Assembly: GCF_009796865.1 (NCBI RefSeq)
Contig: NZ_CP047028.1
Span: 682,001 to 746,000 of the forward strand
Source: Formosa sp. L2A11
Lineage (GTDB): Bacteria > Bacteroidota > Bacteroidia > Flavobacteriales > Flavobacteriaceae
Reading direction: 5' to 3'
DNA: 64,000 bases
Shown piece after piece: positions 17,072 to 26,501 of this stretch; position 1 is the stretch's first letter, and every line of letters starts with the position of its first letter. The notes beneath the pieces were generated by a model that saw nothing but the letters and a program-made list of their open reading frames with translations, did not search any database and was not told the origin of the DNA. The position numbers were made by a program, and so were the translations under genes.

Positions 17072-18454
17072 ATGAAAAAAACATTATTTGATAAAGTATG
17101 GGATGCACATGTAGTTGACGCCATAGATAATGGCCCACAAGTATTGTACATCGATAAACATTTAATACATGAAGTAACAAGCCCACAAGCTTTTAACGAG
17201 TTAAAAGACAGAGATATTCCTGTATTTAGACCCAACCAAATTGTGGCAACAGCAGATCATAATACGCCAACAACAAATCAACATTTACCAATACAAGATA
17301 CGTTATCTAGACATCAGCTTGAGCAGCTATCAAAAAACTGTACCGACAACGGAATCACACTTTTTGAATTAGGTCACAAATACAATGGAATAGTGCACGT
17401 TATGTCTCCCGAATTAGGTATCACACAACCTGGGATGACAATCGTATGTGGAGATAGTCATACCTCTACACATGGTGCATTTGGAACTATTGCTTTTGGA
17501 ATCGGTACCAGTCAAGTTGCTCAGGTTTTTGCTAGTCAATGTTTACTTTTAAGTAAGCCTAAAAGCTTACGTGTTTCTGTAAATGGAAAACTAAAAAACG
17601 GTGTACTTCCTAAAGATGTTATTTTATATATCATCGCTAAATTAGGAACCAATGCAGGTACAGGTTATTTCTGTGAATATGCAGGAGACGTATTTCAAAA
17701 CATGAGTATGGAAGGCCGCATGACGGTTTGTAATATGAGTATTGAAATGGGAGCCCGTGGCGGTATGATAGCACCAGACCAAACTACTTTTGACTATGTT
17801 GAAGGTCGTGAGTTTGCACCTAAAGGTGAAGATTTCAAAAAGAAAGTAGCCTACTGGAAAACATTACCAACAGATGAAGGTGCCGAATTCGATAAAGAAT
17901 ACTTCTTCGACGCAGAAGATATCGAACCTATGGTTACCTACGGAACCAACCCTGGTATGGGGATAAAAGTAACAGAAAACATCCCTACACTTGACGATGC
18001 TTCTTTTGAAAAATCATTGAAATATATGAACTTTAAAAAAGGAGAATCTCTTATAAACAAACCAATTAATTTTGTCTTTATTGGTAGCTGTACCAACTCT
18101 AGAATTGAAGATTTTAGAGTAGCTGCTAAATATATTAAAGGCAAACAAAAAGCCCCTAACGTTACTGCCTGGTTAGTTCCTGGAAGTAAATTGGTAGAAA
18201 CACAAATTATTGAAGAAGGTCTTAAAGACATTTTTACAGATGCCGGTTTCGAACTCCGCCAACCTGGATGTTCTGCATGTTTAGCGATGAATGATGATAA
18301 AATTCCGAAAGACGAATATTGTGTATCTACTTCAAACAGAAATTTTGAAGGACGACAAGGTCAAGGTGCTCGTACCATTTTAGCAAGTCCGTTAGTTGCA
18401 GCAGCAACAGCGGTAGAAGGAAAAATTATAGACATTACAAAACAATTAAACTAA
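17072..18454 (+). CDS. leuC: 3-isopropylmalate dehydratase large subunit
   Basis: The 4Fe-4S subunit of isopropylmalate isomerase, 460 residues, near the usual 465. [15 protein letters not shown] is the standard N-terminus. Aconitase-family motifs: [26 protein letters not shown] around residue 130, [31 protein letters not shown] around residue 345 and [11 protein letters not shown] around 408; the cysteines of the last two are the cluster ligands. Its stop codon is directly followed by the leuD ATG, so the two subunits are translated in a coupled way. Confidence 0.96.
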   Translation: MKKTLFDKVWDAHVVDAIDNGPQVLYIDKHLIHEVTSPQAFNELKDRDIPVFRPNQIVATADHNTPTTNQHLPIQDTLSRHQLEQLSKNCTDNGITLFELGHKYNGIVHVMSPELGITQPGMTIVCGDSHTSTHGAFGTIAFGIGTSQVAQVFASQCLLLSKPKSLRVSVNGKLKNGVLPKDVILYIIAKLGTNAGTGYFCEYAGDVFQNMSMEGRMTVCNMSIEMGARGGMIAPDQTTFDYVEGREFAPKGEDFKKKVAYWKTLPTDEGAEFDKEYFFDAEDIEPMVTYGTNPGMGIKVTENIPTLDDASFEKSLKYMNFKKGESLINKPINFVFIGSCTNSRIEDFRVAAKYIKGKQKAPNVTAWLVPGSKLVETQIIEEGLKDIFTDAGFELRQPGCSACLAMNDDKIPKDEYCVSTSNRNFEGRQGQGARTILASPLVAAATAVEGKIIDITKQLN

Positions 18455-19039
18455 ATGGAAAAGTTTACAACATTACATTCTAGAGCCATTCCATTAGATA
18501 TAGAAAATATAGATACAGACCAAATCATTCCTGCGCGTTTCTTAAAAGCAACAGACAGAGAAGGTTTTGGAGATAATGTATTTAGAGATTGGAGATTTAA
18601 TCAAAACGGAGATTTAAACGCAGAGTTCCCTTTAAATAATACGACTTATATGGGTAGTATTCTTGTCGCTGGAGACAACTTTGGTTGCGGATCTAGTAGA
18701 GAGCATGCCGCTTGGGCAATAGCCGATTACGGATTTAAGGTTGTTGTTTCTAGTTTCTTTGCAGATATTTTTAAAGGAAACGCACTTAACAACGGAATTT
18801 TACCAATACAAGTTACTCCTGCTTATTTAAAAGAATTATTTAATCATATTACAGCAGACCCAGAAACAATAATTAATGTAAATTTAGAAGATCAAACTAT
18901 TTCTATTAAAGACACCGATTTATCAGAGCATTTTGATATTGACCCTTACAAAAAAACATGTCTTATAAATGGTTATGACGACATTGATTATTTATTAAGC
19001 AAAAAAGATGCTATATTAGCTTTTGAAGCTAAATCCTGA
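18455..19039 (+). CDS. leuD: 3-isopropylmalate dehydratase small subunit
   Basis: The 194-residue swivel subunit that completes the isomerase. Motifs: [21 protein letters not shown] near residue 20 and [21 protein letters not shown] around residue 75, which carries substrate-binding residues. Starts with no gap after leuC. Its stop codon is inside the left arm of a long hairpin that fills the gap to leuB. Confidence 0.96.
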   Translation: MEKFTTLHSRAIPLDIENIDTDQIIPARFLKATDREGFGDNVFRDWRFNQNGDLNAEFPLNNTTYMGSILVAGDNFGCGSSREHAAWAIADYGFKVVVSSFFADIFKGNALNNGILPIQVTPAYLKELFNHITADPETIINVNLEDQTISIKDTDLSEHFDIDPYKKTCLINGYDDIDYLLSKKDAILAFEAKS

Positions 19040-19082
19040 AAACACAACCTTATACACATTTAAGTAGTTGTGCTATTTTCAG
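19036..19082 (+). other. Long hairpin between leuD and leuB
   Basis: CTGAAAACACAAC (19036-19048) pairs with GTTGTG-cta-TTTTCAG (19067-19082), 13 bp with a 3-base bulge, and an inner CTTA/TAAG stem. The leuD stop codon lies in the left arm. No T-run follows, so it is probably a processing, stability or translational-coupling element. Confidence 0.55.
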
Positions 19083-19101
19083 CCTCTAAAAAATAATTCT
19101 T

Positions 19102-20220
19102 ATGAAACTAAACATAGCAGTATTAGCAGGAGATGGGATAGGACCAGAAGTCACTGCTCAATCCATAAAAGTTCTTAAAGCCATTGCTTTAGAATTTAAT
19201 CATACCTTTAATTTTAAATACGCACCTGTTGGTGCCATAGCAATAGATGAAACTGGTAATCCTTTACCAGAAGCAACGCTTGAGCTTTGTAAAAAAAGTG
19301 ATGCTTTATTGTTCGGAGCCATTGGAGATCCGAAATACGATAATGATCCCTCTGCAAAAGTACGCCCAGAACAGGGGTTGCTTGCATTAAGAAAAGAATT
19401 AGGATTATATGCAAATATAAGACCTGTTAAAGCATACGATGCCCTTTTAAGTAAATCGCCTTTAAAAAAGGATATTATTAAAGGCACAGATATTAGCATT
19501 TATCGTGAGCTTACTGGAGGTATTTACTTCGGAAAAAAAGAAACAAGTGCAGACGGAAATTCTGCATCAGATTTATGTGAATATTCTCGTGAAGAAATTG
19601 AACGTTTAGCACATTTGGCATTTAAGGCGGCACAAGCTAGAAGAAAAAAACTGACTTTAATTGATAAAGCAAACGTGTTAGAAACATCTCGTTTATGGCG
19701 TAGAGTGGTAACAGAAATTGCTAAAAGTTATAAAGACGTAGAATTAGATTTCTTATTTATAGATAACGCAGCAATGCAAATGATTTTAAACCCAAAACAG
19801 TTTGATGTTATTCTAACAGAAAACATGTTTGGAGATATTATTAGCGACGAAGCTAGTGTTATTGGAGGTTCTATAGGATTGTTAGCTTCGGCTTCTGTAG
19901 GAGACAAATACGCAATGTTCGAGCCTATTCACGGATCATACCCACAGGCAACGAACAAAGGTATTGCAAACCCAATTGCTTCAATTTTATCTGCAGCTAT
20001 GTTATTAGAGCATTTTGATTTAAATGATGAATCTGATTTAATTAAAACTGCTGTCGATAAATCTTTAGCACTTCATATTACAACACCAGATTTAAATACG
20101 AAATACGACAATATTACAACAACTAAGGTTGGAGATTTTATTGCTGATTTTATTAGTAATCCTAAAGATTCTAATCATAACTTTTCGAACATTCACTTAG
20201 GTCAATCTACGATTATCTAA
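19102..20220 (+). CDS. leuB: 3-isopropylmalate dehydrogenase
   Basis: Oxidative decarboxylation of 3-isopropylmalate with NAD, third step of leucine synthesis. 372 residues; family motifs LAGDGIGPEV at the N-terminus, GAIGDPKYD, ANIRPVKAY, RELTGGIYFG, LIDKANVLETSRLWRRVV, LTENMFGDIISDEASVI (metal aspartates) and EPIHGSYPQATNKGIANPIA (NAD site). Last gene of the leu operon, followed by a strong bidirectional terminator shared with argH. Confidence 0.96.
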   Translation: MKLNIAVLAGDGIGPEVTAQSIKVLKAIALEFNHTFNFKYAPVGAIAIDETGNPLPEATLELCKKSDALLFGAIGDPKYDNDPSAKVRPEQGLLALRKELGLYANIRPVKAYDALLSKSPLKKDIIKGTDISIYRELTGGIYFGKKETSADGNSASDLCEYSREEIERLAHLAFKAAQARRKKLTLIDKANVLETSRLWRRVVTEIAKSYKDVELDFLFIDNAAMQMILNPKQFDVILTENMFGDIISDEASVIGGSIGLLASASVGDKYAMFEPIHGSYPQATNKGIANPIASILSAAMLLEHFDLNDESDLIKTAVDKSLALHITTPDLNTKYDNITTTKVGDFIADFISNPKDSNHNFSNIHLGQSTII

Positions 20221-20245
20221 TTTTCGATATATTATAAAACAAAAA

Positions 20246-20277
20246 GCGTCTTAGTTTAATTACTAAGACGCTTTTTT
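20246..20277. terminator. Bidirectional terminator between leuB and argH
   Basis: GCGTCTTAG / CTAAGACGC, 9-bp perfect stem with an 8-base loop, flanked by an A-run on the left and six T on the right. It can end both the leu operon (plus) and the arg operon (minus). Confidence 0.92.
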
Positions 20278-20294
20278 ATGTTATGTATATTCCC

Positions 20295-21572
20295 TTATAG
20301 TTTAGGAAATTTTTCACTTATTTTATCTAATCCTAAATTATGAATACTTCCTAAATGGGTGTGTTTTTTAGAATCGTCAGGAACGTAAGTACCTGCTTCT
20401 ACTTCCCCACCAATCTTCTTGTAAGCATCTCTAAACGACATACCTTCTACAACTAACGTATTAATATTATCTACTGTAAAAAGGAACTTATATTTATCGT
20501 CATGTAAGTCAATATCTTTCACTTTGACTTGAGCGATAGAGAAATTAAAGATATCTAAAATATCTTTCATATCTTCAAAAGCCTGAATCATGTTTTCTTT
20601 TAATAACTGATAATCGCGGTGATATCCGCTAGGTAAATTATTAGTGATTAAAACCATTTCTGTTTGAAGCGCTTGAATCTTATTACTTTTTCCACGAATC
20701 AATTCAAACACATCTGGGTTCTTCTTATGTGGCATAATACTACTTCCTGTTGTTAACTCGTCAGGAAAGGCAATAAACCCAAAATTCTGACTGTTATACA
20801 AGCAAATATCCATTGCAAAACGCGATAACGTATTTGCTAAACTTCCTAATGAAGCTGCAATTGTACGTTCACTTTTTCCTCGGCTCATTTGCGCCGCAAC
20901 AACATTATATTTTAAAGTTGAAAAGCCCATTTCTTTAGTCGTTAACTCACGATCTATAGGGAATGAACTACCATAACCTGCAGCAGAACCTAACGGATTC
21001 TGATCGGCTACTTTTTGAGCAGCTTGCACCATATACACATCATCGATTAACAACTCTGCATAAGCAGAAAACCACAAACCAAAAGAAGACGGCATAGCAA
21101 CTTGTAAATGAGTATAACCTGGTAATAATTTATCTTTATGCGTTTCAGCTAATCCTAAAAGGGTATCAAAAAACGTTTTTGTTTTAGTTTGAATAGTCTT
21201 TAATTCTTCTTTAAAATACAACTGAAGTGCAACTAAAACTTGGTCGTTTCTAGAACGTGCAGTATGTATTTTTTTTCCAACATCGCCTAACGTTTTCGTT
21301 AATTCGAATTCTATTTTAGAATGTACATCTTCAAACTCTTCTTCAATAACAAAAGTGCCGTCTTCTATCTGAGCTTCTAAAACTTCTAATCCTCCTAATA
21401 ATTGTTTTAATTCTTCTGCAGTAATAATACCAATACTTTCAAGCATTTTAGCATGTGCTTTAGAAGCAATCAGGTCGTATTTAGCAATATGTATATCTAT
21501 TTCTCTGTCGTTACCAACAGTAAATTGTTCTATTTTTTTATCGATTGTAAGACCTTTGTCCCAAAGTTTCAT
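20295..21572 (-). CDS. argH: Argininosuccinate lyase
   Basis: Splits argininosuccinate to arginine and fumarate, last step of the pathway. 425 residues, a little shorter than the usual 450-470. Family motifs: HTARSRNDQV around residue 105 with substrate-binding residues, LPGYTHLQVAMPSSFG, and the signature GSSIMPHKKNPDVFELIRG around residue 275 with the mobile catalytic serine loop. It is on the same strand as the arg operon but separated from argE' by 211 bases that contain a palindromic repeat. Confidence 0.95.
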   Translation of the reverse strand: MKLWDKGLTIDKKIEQFTVGNDREIDIHIAKYDLIASKAHAKMLESIGIITAEELKQLLGGLEVLEAQIEDGTFVIEEEFEDVHSKIEFELTKTLGDVGKKIHTARSRNDQVLVALQLYFKEELKTIQTKTKTFFDTLLGLAETHKDKLLPGYTHLQVAMPSSFGLWFSAYAELLIDDVYMVQAAQKVADQNPLGSAAGYGSSFPIDRELTTKEMGFSTLKYNVVAAQMSRGKSERTIAASLGSLANTLSRFAMDICLYNSQNFGFIAFPDELTTGSSIMPHKKNPDVFELIRGKSNKIQALQTEMVLITNNLPSGYHRDYQLLKENMIQAFEDMKDILDIFNFSIAQVKVKDIDLHDDKYKFLFTVDNINTLVVEGMSFRDAYKKIGGEVEAGTYVPDDSKKHTHLGSIHNLGLDKISEKFPKL

Positions 21573-21628
21573 AGCTGTATGTTTTTATATTTAACGAATA
21601 TCCGTTTTTAATCATAGTCTTATTAAAC

Positions 21629-21713
21629 CGTCATGCTGAACTAGTTTCAGCATCTCATTATCTTTGTATGTACAAAAATTAAAGTGAGACCCTGAAACAA
21701 GTTCAGGGTGACG
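21629..21713. repeat. Nested palindromic intergenic repeat (REP/BIME-like)
   Basis: Left arm CGTCATGCTGAACTAGTTTC... (21629-21657) and right arm ...ACAAGTTCAGGGTGACG (21684-21713) are imperfect inverted copies. Each arm is itself a hairpin: ATGCTGAA-5-TTCAGCAT (left) and CCCTGAA-5-TTCAGGG (right). Similar palindromic units occur between genes in many Bacteroidota genomes. Here it lies between argE' and argH. The remainder of the 211-base gap shows nothing else clear. Confidence 0.75.
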
Positions 21714-21783
21714 CGAATTTTATGACTTATTACGAACAATCAATTTATATTTTAGATTGAAGCCGAACTTCGCTCTTGAATAA

Positions 21784-22851
21784 TTAAAGTATTTTTTCTA
21801 ATAATTGAATGTAAATCGCCACACCTTCTTCAATTTCATTTAAATAAATAAATTCGTCTGCAGAATGTGATCGTGTACTATCTCCAGGTCCTAATTTTAA
21901 AGACGAACACGTTAACACCGCTTGATCTGATAATGTTGGAGAACCATACGTTGTTCTTCCTATTTCAATTCCTGCTTTTACCAATTCGTGATCTTTAGGA
22001 ATAGAAGACGAATTTAAACGTAAACTTCTTGCTTTAATTTCTGTACAAGGCGATTCGTTCACTAAAATAGCATTAATTTCTGCATTGGTATATTTGTCGT
22101 TTACACGAACATCTATCACCAAATCAACCTCAGCTGGAATAGCATTATGTTGTTTCCCTGCTTGAATTTGAGACACTGTCATTTTAACATCGCCTAAAGC
22201 TTCAGAAGGTCTATCAAATTTATAATCCTTAAACCAATTTAAGACTTCTATTGTATTGTAAATGGCATTATCGTTATTAGGATGTGCAGCATGACTAGGA
22301 GTTCCTTTCACCTTCGCATCGAAAACCACAAGCCCTTTTTCTGCAACAGCTAAATTCATTAATGTTGGTTCTCCTACTATAGCAACATCTATTTTAGGAA
22401 TAATGGACAACATACTATTTAAGCCATTTGGACCACTACTTTCTTCTTCTGCAGAAGCGACAATAACTAAGTTATATTTTAGATTCGGTTTATTATAAAA
22501 ATAAGTAAACGTAGCAATTAAAGACACTAAGCATCCTCCTGCATCATTACTTCCTAAACCATACAATTTACCATCTTCTACAATCGCTTTAAGCGGATCT
22601 TTAGTATATGCGCTATTTGGTTTTACAGTGTCGTGATGTGAGTTTAAAAGCATGGTGGGCTTGCCTTCTGTAAAATCGGCATTGGTTGCCCAAACATTAT
22701 TTTTGGTTCTGGTATACGGAATGTTTTTTTGTATAAACCAAGCTTCTATAAGTTGCGCTGTTTTATCTTCTTCTGAAGAAAACGATTCTGTTTCTATCAG
22801 ATTCTTCAGTAATAAAATGGCCTCTTCTGTTAATTGTTGCGTCGTGATCAT
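21784..22851 (-). CDS. argE: M20-family N-acyl-citrulline/ornithine deacylase
   Basis: A 355-residue zinc amidohydrolase. Metal-site motifs: LNSHHDTVKPN around residue 75, GLGSNDAGGCLVSL with the bridging Asp around residue 100, and SAEEESSGPNGL with the catalytic Glu pair around 130. Because the operon encodes an N-acylornithine carbamoyltransferase rather than ordinary ArgF, this enzyme probably removes the acyl group (acetyl or succinyl) from citrulline. Its first base is shared with the last base of argB. Ordinary acetylornithine deacetylase activity is the alternative. Confidence 0.87.
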   Translation of the reverse strand: MITTQQLTEEAILLLKNLIETESFSSEEDKTAQLIEAWFIQKNIPYTRTKNNVWATNADFTEGKPTMLLNSHHDTVKPNSAYTKDPLKAIVEDGKLYGLGSNDAGGCLVSLIATFTYFYNKPNLKYNLVIVASAEEESSGPNGLNSMLSIIPKIDVAIVGEPTLMNLAVAEKGLVVFDAKVKGTPSHAAHPNNDNAIYNTIEVLNWFKDYKFDRPSEALGDVKMTVSQIQAGKQHNAIPAEVDLVIDVRVNDKYTNAEINAILVNESPCTEIKARSLRLNSSSIPKDHELVKAGIEIGRTTYGSPTLSDQAVLTCSSLKLGPGDSTRSHSADEFIYLNEIEEGVAIYIQLLEKIL

Positions 22852-23627
22852 TAGGCTTGAATTGTTGTGTGTTTTGTATTCTGATTAAATAACATGTCTG
22901 GTTTTCCTAAACACACTTTATAAACGTGATTAGATATGGCATAAAAACAATTATCTAGTTTGGGGAGCATACCATCTGTAATAACACCATCTGCTTTTAA
23001 AGTCTTATAATTAGATGTGTTTATGTCTTCTATTACAGAATTGGGATCGTCGACATCTAATAATACGCCGTCTTTTTCGAAACAATAATACAGTTCTACC
23101 TGATACAAATCTGCAAAAGCAATGGCTAATTCAGACGTTACAGTATCGGCATTTGTATTTAATAACTGCCCGTTTTCATCATGCGTTATCGCACAAAATA
23201 CCGGTGTAATTCCGTTTACTAAAAGTACTTTTGGTACTGCTGTATTTACTTGTTTTACATCACCTACAAACCCATAATCAATCGTTTTTACAGGACGTTT
23301 TTCTGAAACAATAACATTCCCGTCTGCTCCTGTAAACCCAACACTATTACAGTTATTAGCTTGTAATTGTGCAATAATATTTTTATTGATTTTTCCGGCG
23401 TAAACCATCGTAATAATATCTAAAGTATCGGCATCTGTAATACGCCTCCCATCTACCATTTGCACCTCAACATTCATGGATTTAGCCATTTTAGTTGCTA
23501 GTTTCCCTCCACCGTGTACTAATAACTTCGGCCCTTGAATGGTTGCAAATTGTTTTAAAAAATTAGACAAAGCAATAGCATCATCAATAATATTTCCACC
23601 TATTTTTATAACTTTTAGTGTTTCCAT
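22851..23627 (-). CDS. argB: N-acylglutamate kinase
   Basis: Phosphorylates N-acetyl- (or N-succinyl-) glutamate. 258 residues, typical for the short ArgB without the arginine-binding N-terminal helix. Motifs: VIKIGGNIID at the start, LVHGGGKLATKMAKS around residue 38, NSVGFTGADGN, and NTNADTVTSELAIAFA around residue 160. Two bases separate it from argF' and one base overlaps argE', so it is in the middle of a tightly packed operon. Confidence 0.93.
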   Translation of the reverse strand: METLKVIKIGGNIIDDAIALSNFLKQFATIQGPKLLVHGGGKLATKMAKSMNVEVQMVDGRRITDADTLDIITMVYAGKINKNIIAQLQANNCNSVGFTGADGNVIVSEKRPVKTIDYGFVGDVKQVNTAVPKVLLVNGITPVFCAITHDENGQLLNTNADTVTSELAIAFADLYQVELYYCFEKDGVLLDVDDPNSVIEDINTSNYKTLKADGVITDGMLPKLDNCFYAISNHVYKVCLGKPDMLFNQNTKHTTIQA

Positions 23628-23628
23628 A

Positions 23629-24564
23629 TTACAGATTTTCTAAGATTTCTTTTAATACAATTTGTGCAGAATATGTTCTATTATTGGCCTCATGCATAAC
23701 AATAGATTGATCGCTATCTAGCACAGCATCTTCTACAATTACATTACGTCTAACTGGTAAACAGTGCATAAATTTAGCTTGTCCCAATTTCTCCTTTGTA
23801 ATCATCCAGCTCGGATCTGTATTTAAAATTTTCCCATAGTCTGAATAACTACTCCAGTTTTTAGCATACACAAAATCGGCATCTTTTAACGCGTCTTCTT
23901 GATTATGATTAATTGGCGTGTCTTTAGTAATTTCAGGATTAAGCTCGTAGCCTTCTGGATGTGTAATCACTAAATCTACTTCCATCTTCTGCATCATTTC
24001 TACAAAAGAATTTGGCACAGCTTGAGGTAAAGCTTTAGGATGTGGCGCCCAAGACATTACAACTTTAGGTTTTGATTTCTCTGATAACTCTGAAATTGTA
24101 ATTGCATCTGCCAAGGCTTGCAAAGGATGTGCCGTTGCACTTTCCATGTTTACAATGGGAACAGTTGCATATTTTTCAAAACTTTTAATTACCATTTCTG
24201 TGTAATCTTTATCTCGATCTATTAAGCTTGGAAACGCACGTACTGCAATAATATCTGCATACTGAGAAATTACTTTAGCAGCTTCTTTTACATGCTCTGA
24301 AGTACCTGCATTCATGACTGTTCCGTCTTCAAACTCTAAATTCCACGCATCATTAACATTCAAACTCATCACATTCATTCCTAAATTTTTCGCAGCCTTT
24401 TCAGTACTTAAACGAGTCCGAAGACTTGAATTAAAGAACAACATGACTAAGGTTTTATTTAACCCTAAATGTTTATACCCGAAAGGATTCATTTTTAAAA
24501 GAATAGCTTCTTTTATAGTTTCTGAAAGATTTGAAATATCTGAAATTTGAGTGTATTTTTTCAT
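23629..24564 (-). CDS. argF': N-acylornithine carbamoyltransferase (ArgF')
   Basis: Transfers a carbamoyl group to N-acetyl- or N-succinylornithine. The 311-residue protein has the carbamoyl-phosphate motif FFNSSLRTRLSTE around residue 43, VRAFPSL around 108, ESATAHPLQALAD around 140, MSWAPHPKALPQAVPNSF around 168 and the HCLPVRRNV motif. The WAPHP...PQAVPNSF signature separates the N-acylornithine enzymes from normal ornithine carbamoyltransferase. In the 80s loop (NAGTSEHVKEA) the residue aligning, from memory, with the Pro/Glu that distinguishes succinyl- from acetyl-specific forms is S89, so specificity is open. Confidence 0.92.
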   Translation of the reverse strand: MKKYTQISDISNLSETIKEAILLKMNPFGYKHLGLNKTLVMLFFNSSLRTRLSTEKAAKNLGMNVMSLNVNDAWNLEFEDGTVMNAGTSEHVKEAAKVISQYADIIAVRAFPSLIDRDKDYTEMVIKSFEKYATVPIVNMESATAHPLQALADAITISELSEKSKPKVVMSWAPHPKALPQAVPNSFVEMMQKMEVDLVITHPEGYELNPEITKDTPINHNQEDALKDADFVYAKNWSSYSDYGKILNTDPSWMITKEKLGQAKFMHCLPVRRNVIVEDAVLDSDQSIVMHEANNRTYSAQIVLKEILENL

Positions 24565-24565
24565 G

Positions 24566-25693
24566 CTATGTTAGTTCTGATTTTAAAGCTTCAAAAAACA
24601 TATCTAAATGCTCTTTTTGAATCGTTAATGGCGGAAGTATTCTTAATAAATTAGGGTTCTTAGCACTTCCGGTAAATATGTGATGATCGAAAATAAGTTT
24701 TTTTCTAAGGTCCGAAATTGGAAAATCGAATTCTAAACCTAGCATTAAACCACGACCTTTAATTGTTTTTAATTGTGATATTTGTTCTGCTTTTTCTATA
24801 AAGTAAGCTGAAATTGCTTTAACATGCTCTAATAATTTTTCAGCTTTAAGGACATCTAAAACTGCTAATGAAGCTACACAAGCCAAATGATTACCTCCAA
24901 AAGTGGTTCCTAATAATCCAAAAGATCCTTTAATATCTGGATGAATTAAAATTCCACCAATAGGAAAACCATTTCCCATTCCTTTAGCCATTGAAATAAT
25001 ATCTGGTGTAATATTATGTTTTTGGAAAGCGAAGAAATCTCCTGTTCTTCCAAAACCAGACTGTACTTCGTCAGCAATGAAACACACATTATTGGCTTTA
25101 CATAATTTTTCAAGTCCTTGGTAAAATTCGGTTGTACTTTCGTCTAAACCTCCAACACCTTGAATACATTCTATAATAACGGCGCAAACATCGTTATTCT
25201 TTAATGATTGTTCTACACCATTTAAATCGCCAAGTTTAAAAAACTCAACCTCTTGTTGTGCGTTTAATGGTGCTACGATTTTAGGATTATCGGTTGCTGC
25301 TACTGCTGCAGATGTACGTCCGTGAAAACTATTTTTAAATGCTATAATTTTAGACTTGCCATTATGAAAAGAAGCTAATTTTAATGCGTTTTCGTTGGCT
25401 TCTGCTCCCGAATTACATAAAAATAATTGATAGTCTTTACAACCTGAAAACTCTGCTAAATCTGTTGCTAATTGTTCTTGTAATGGGTTTTGAACCGCAT
25501 TACTATAAAAAGCAATATGATGTAATTGATTTGTAATACGATCTACATAAGTTGGATGCGCATGCCCAATTGAAATGACAGCATGACCTCCATAAAGATC
25601 TAAATACTTAACATCTTTATCGTCGTAAACAAAAACGTCTTTCGCTTTTACTGGAGTAATATCGTAAAGCGGATATACTGGAAACAAACTCAT
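24566..25693 (-). CDS. argD: Acylornithine aminotransferase
   Basis: Class III PLP aminotransferase, 375 residues. PLP lysine K237 lies in DIISMAKGMGNGFPIGG; other motifs are NSGAEANENALKLA around residue 94, FHGRTSAA around 123 and IADEVQSGFGRTG around 206. It makes N-acylornithine from the semialdehyde with glutamate. Overlaps proC by 4 bases (ATGA-type coupling) and ends one base before argF'. Ornithine aminotransferase is less likely because of the operon. Confidence 0.93.
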   Translation of the reverse strand: MSLFPVYPLYDITPVKAKDVFVYDDKDVKYLDLYGGHAVISIGHAHPTYVDRITNQLHHIAFYSNAVQNPLQEQLATDLAEFSGCKDYQLFLCNSGAEANENALKLASFHNGKSKIIAFKNSFHGRTSAAVAATDNPKIVAPLNAQQEVEFFKLGDLNGVEQSLKNNDVCAVIIECIQGVGGLDESTTEFYQGLEKLCKANNVCFIADEVQSGFGRTGDFFAFQKHNITPDIISMAKGMGNGFPIGGILIHPDIKGSFGLLGTTFGGNHLACVASLAVLDVLKAEKLLEHVKAISAYFIEKAEQISQLKTIKGRGLMLGLEFDFPISDLRKKLIFDHHIFTGSAKNPNLLRILPPLTIQKEHLDMFFEALKSELT

Positions 25694-26490
25694 ATTTGCT
25701 CTTTTTTAATGTTACTAATTTTATTGTAAGATGCTATCATACCTTGAATTAAAGACGAACTTAAACCTTTATGTTCCATTTCGTTTAATCCTTCAATAGT
25801 ACATCCTTTTGGCGTTGTAACTCTATCTATTTCTTCTTCTGGATGATTGCCCGTTTGGATAAGCAAACTAGCTGCACCCTCGCAAGTATGCATAGATAAT
25901 TCTTGAGCAACTTCTGCATCGAAACCTAATTGAATTGCTGCTTGAGTAGTTGCACGAATTAAACGCATCCAGAATGCAACTCCACTTGCACAAACTACGG
26001 TTGCGGCTTGCATCTGACTTTCTGGAATAGATAATGTATGCCCTAAACGATTAAAAATAGCTTCAGCAATTTTAATACGTTTTTTACCTAATTCATTACT
26101 ACATAAACACGTCATGGATTTCCCTACAGCAATTGCGGTGTTAGGCATAGCACGAATTATAAATTGATTTTCTCCAACAATATTCTCTATTCGTGGAATT
26201 AAATATCCTGTAACTGCAGAAATCAACACATGTTTCTCTGTTAAATGAGGTGCTATTTCTTTTAAAATATTTTCAAAATGTGCAGGTTGAACCGCAAAAA
26301 TTAAAATATCAGATTTTTGAATAGCTAAAACATTATCACTCGTAATAAAGACCTTATTATAACCGTCGAATTCTTCTAAATCTTCAACATTCCTTTTTGT
26401 TAAATATAGAGTTGTAAACGCATTATCTATAATTAAACCTTTAGCGATAGAATGTCCTAAATTTCCTGTTCCTATGATAGCAATTTTCAT
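25690..26490 (-). CDS. proC: Pyrroline-5-carboxylate reductase
   Basis: Last step of proline synthesis. The 266-residue protein has the NAD(P) motif IIGTGNLGHSIAKG, AVQPAHFENIL, RAMPNTAIAVGKSMT (signature), VCASGVAFWMRLIRA and the C-terminal TTPKGCTIEGLNEME dimer motif. It sits inside the arginine operon between argC and argD, overlapping argD by 4 bases. No proA or proB is in the window, so the link between glutamate-5-semialdehyde or ornithine and proline is not explained here. Confidence 0.95.
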   Translation of the reverse strand: MKIAIIGTGNLGHSIAKGLIIDNAFTTLYLTKRNVEDLEEFDGYNKVFITSDNVLAIQKSDILIFAVQPAHFENILKEIAPHLTEKHVLISAVTGYLIPRIENIVGENQFIIRAMPNTAIAVGKSMTCLCSNELGKKRIKIAEAIFNRLGHTLSIPESQMQAATVVCASGVAFWMRLIRATTQAAIQLGFDAEVAQELSMHTCEGAASLLIQTGNHPEEEIDRVTTPKGCTIEGLNEMEHKGLSSSLIQGMIASYNKISNIKKEQI

Positions 26491-26501
26491 AATTAATGGT
26501 T

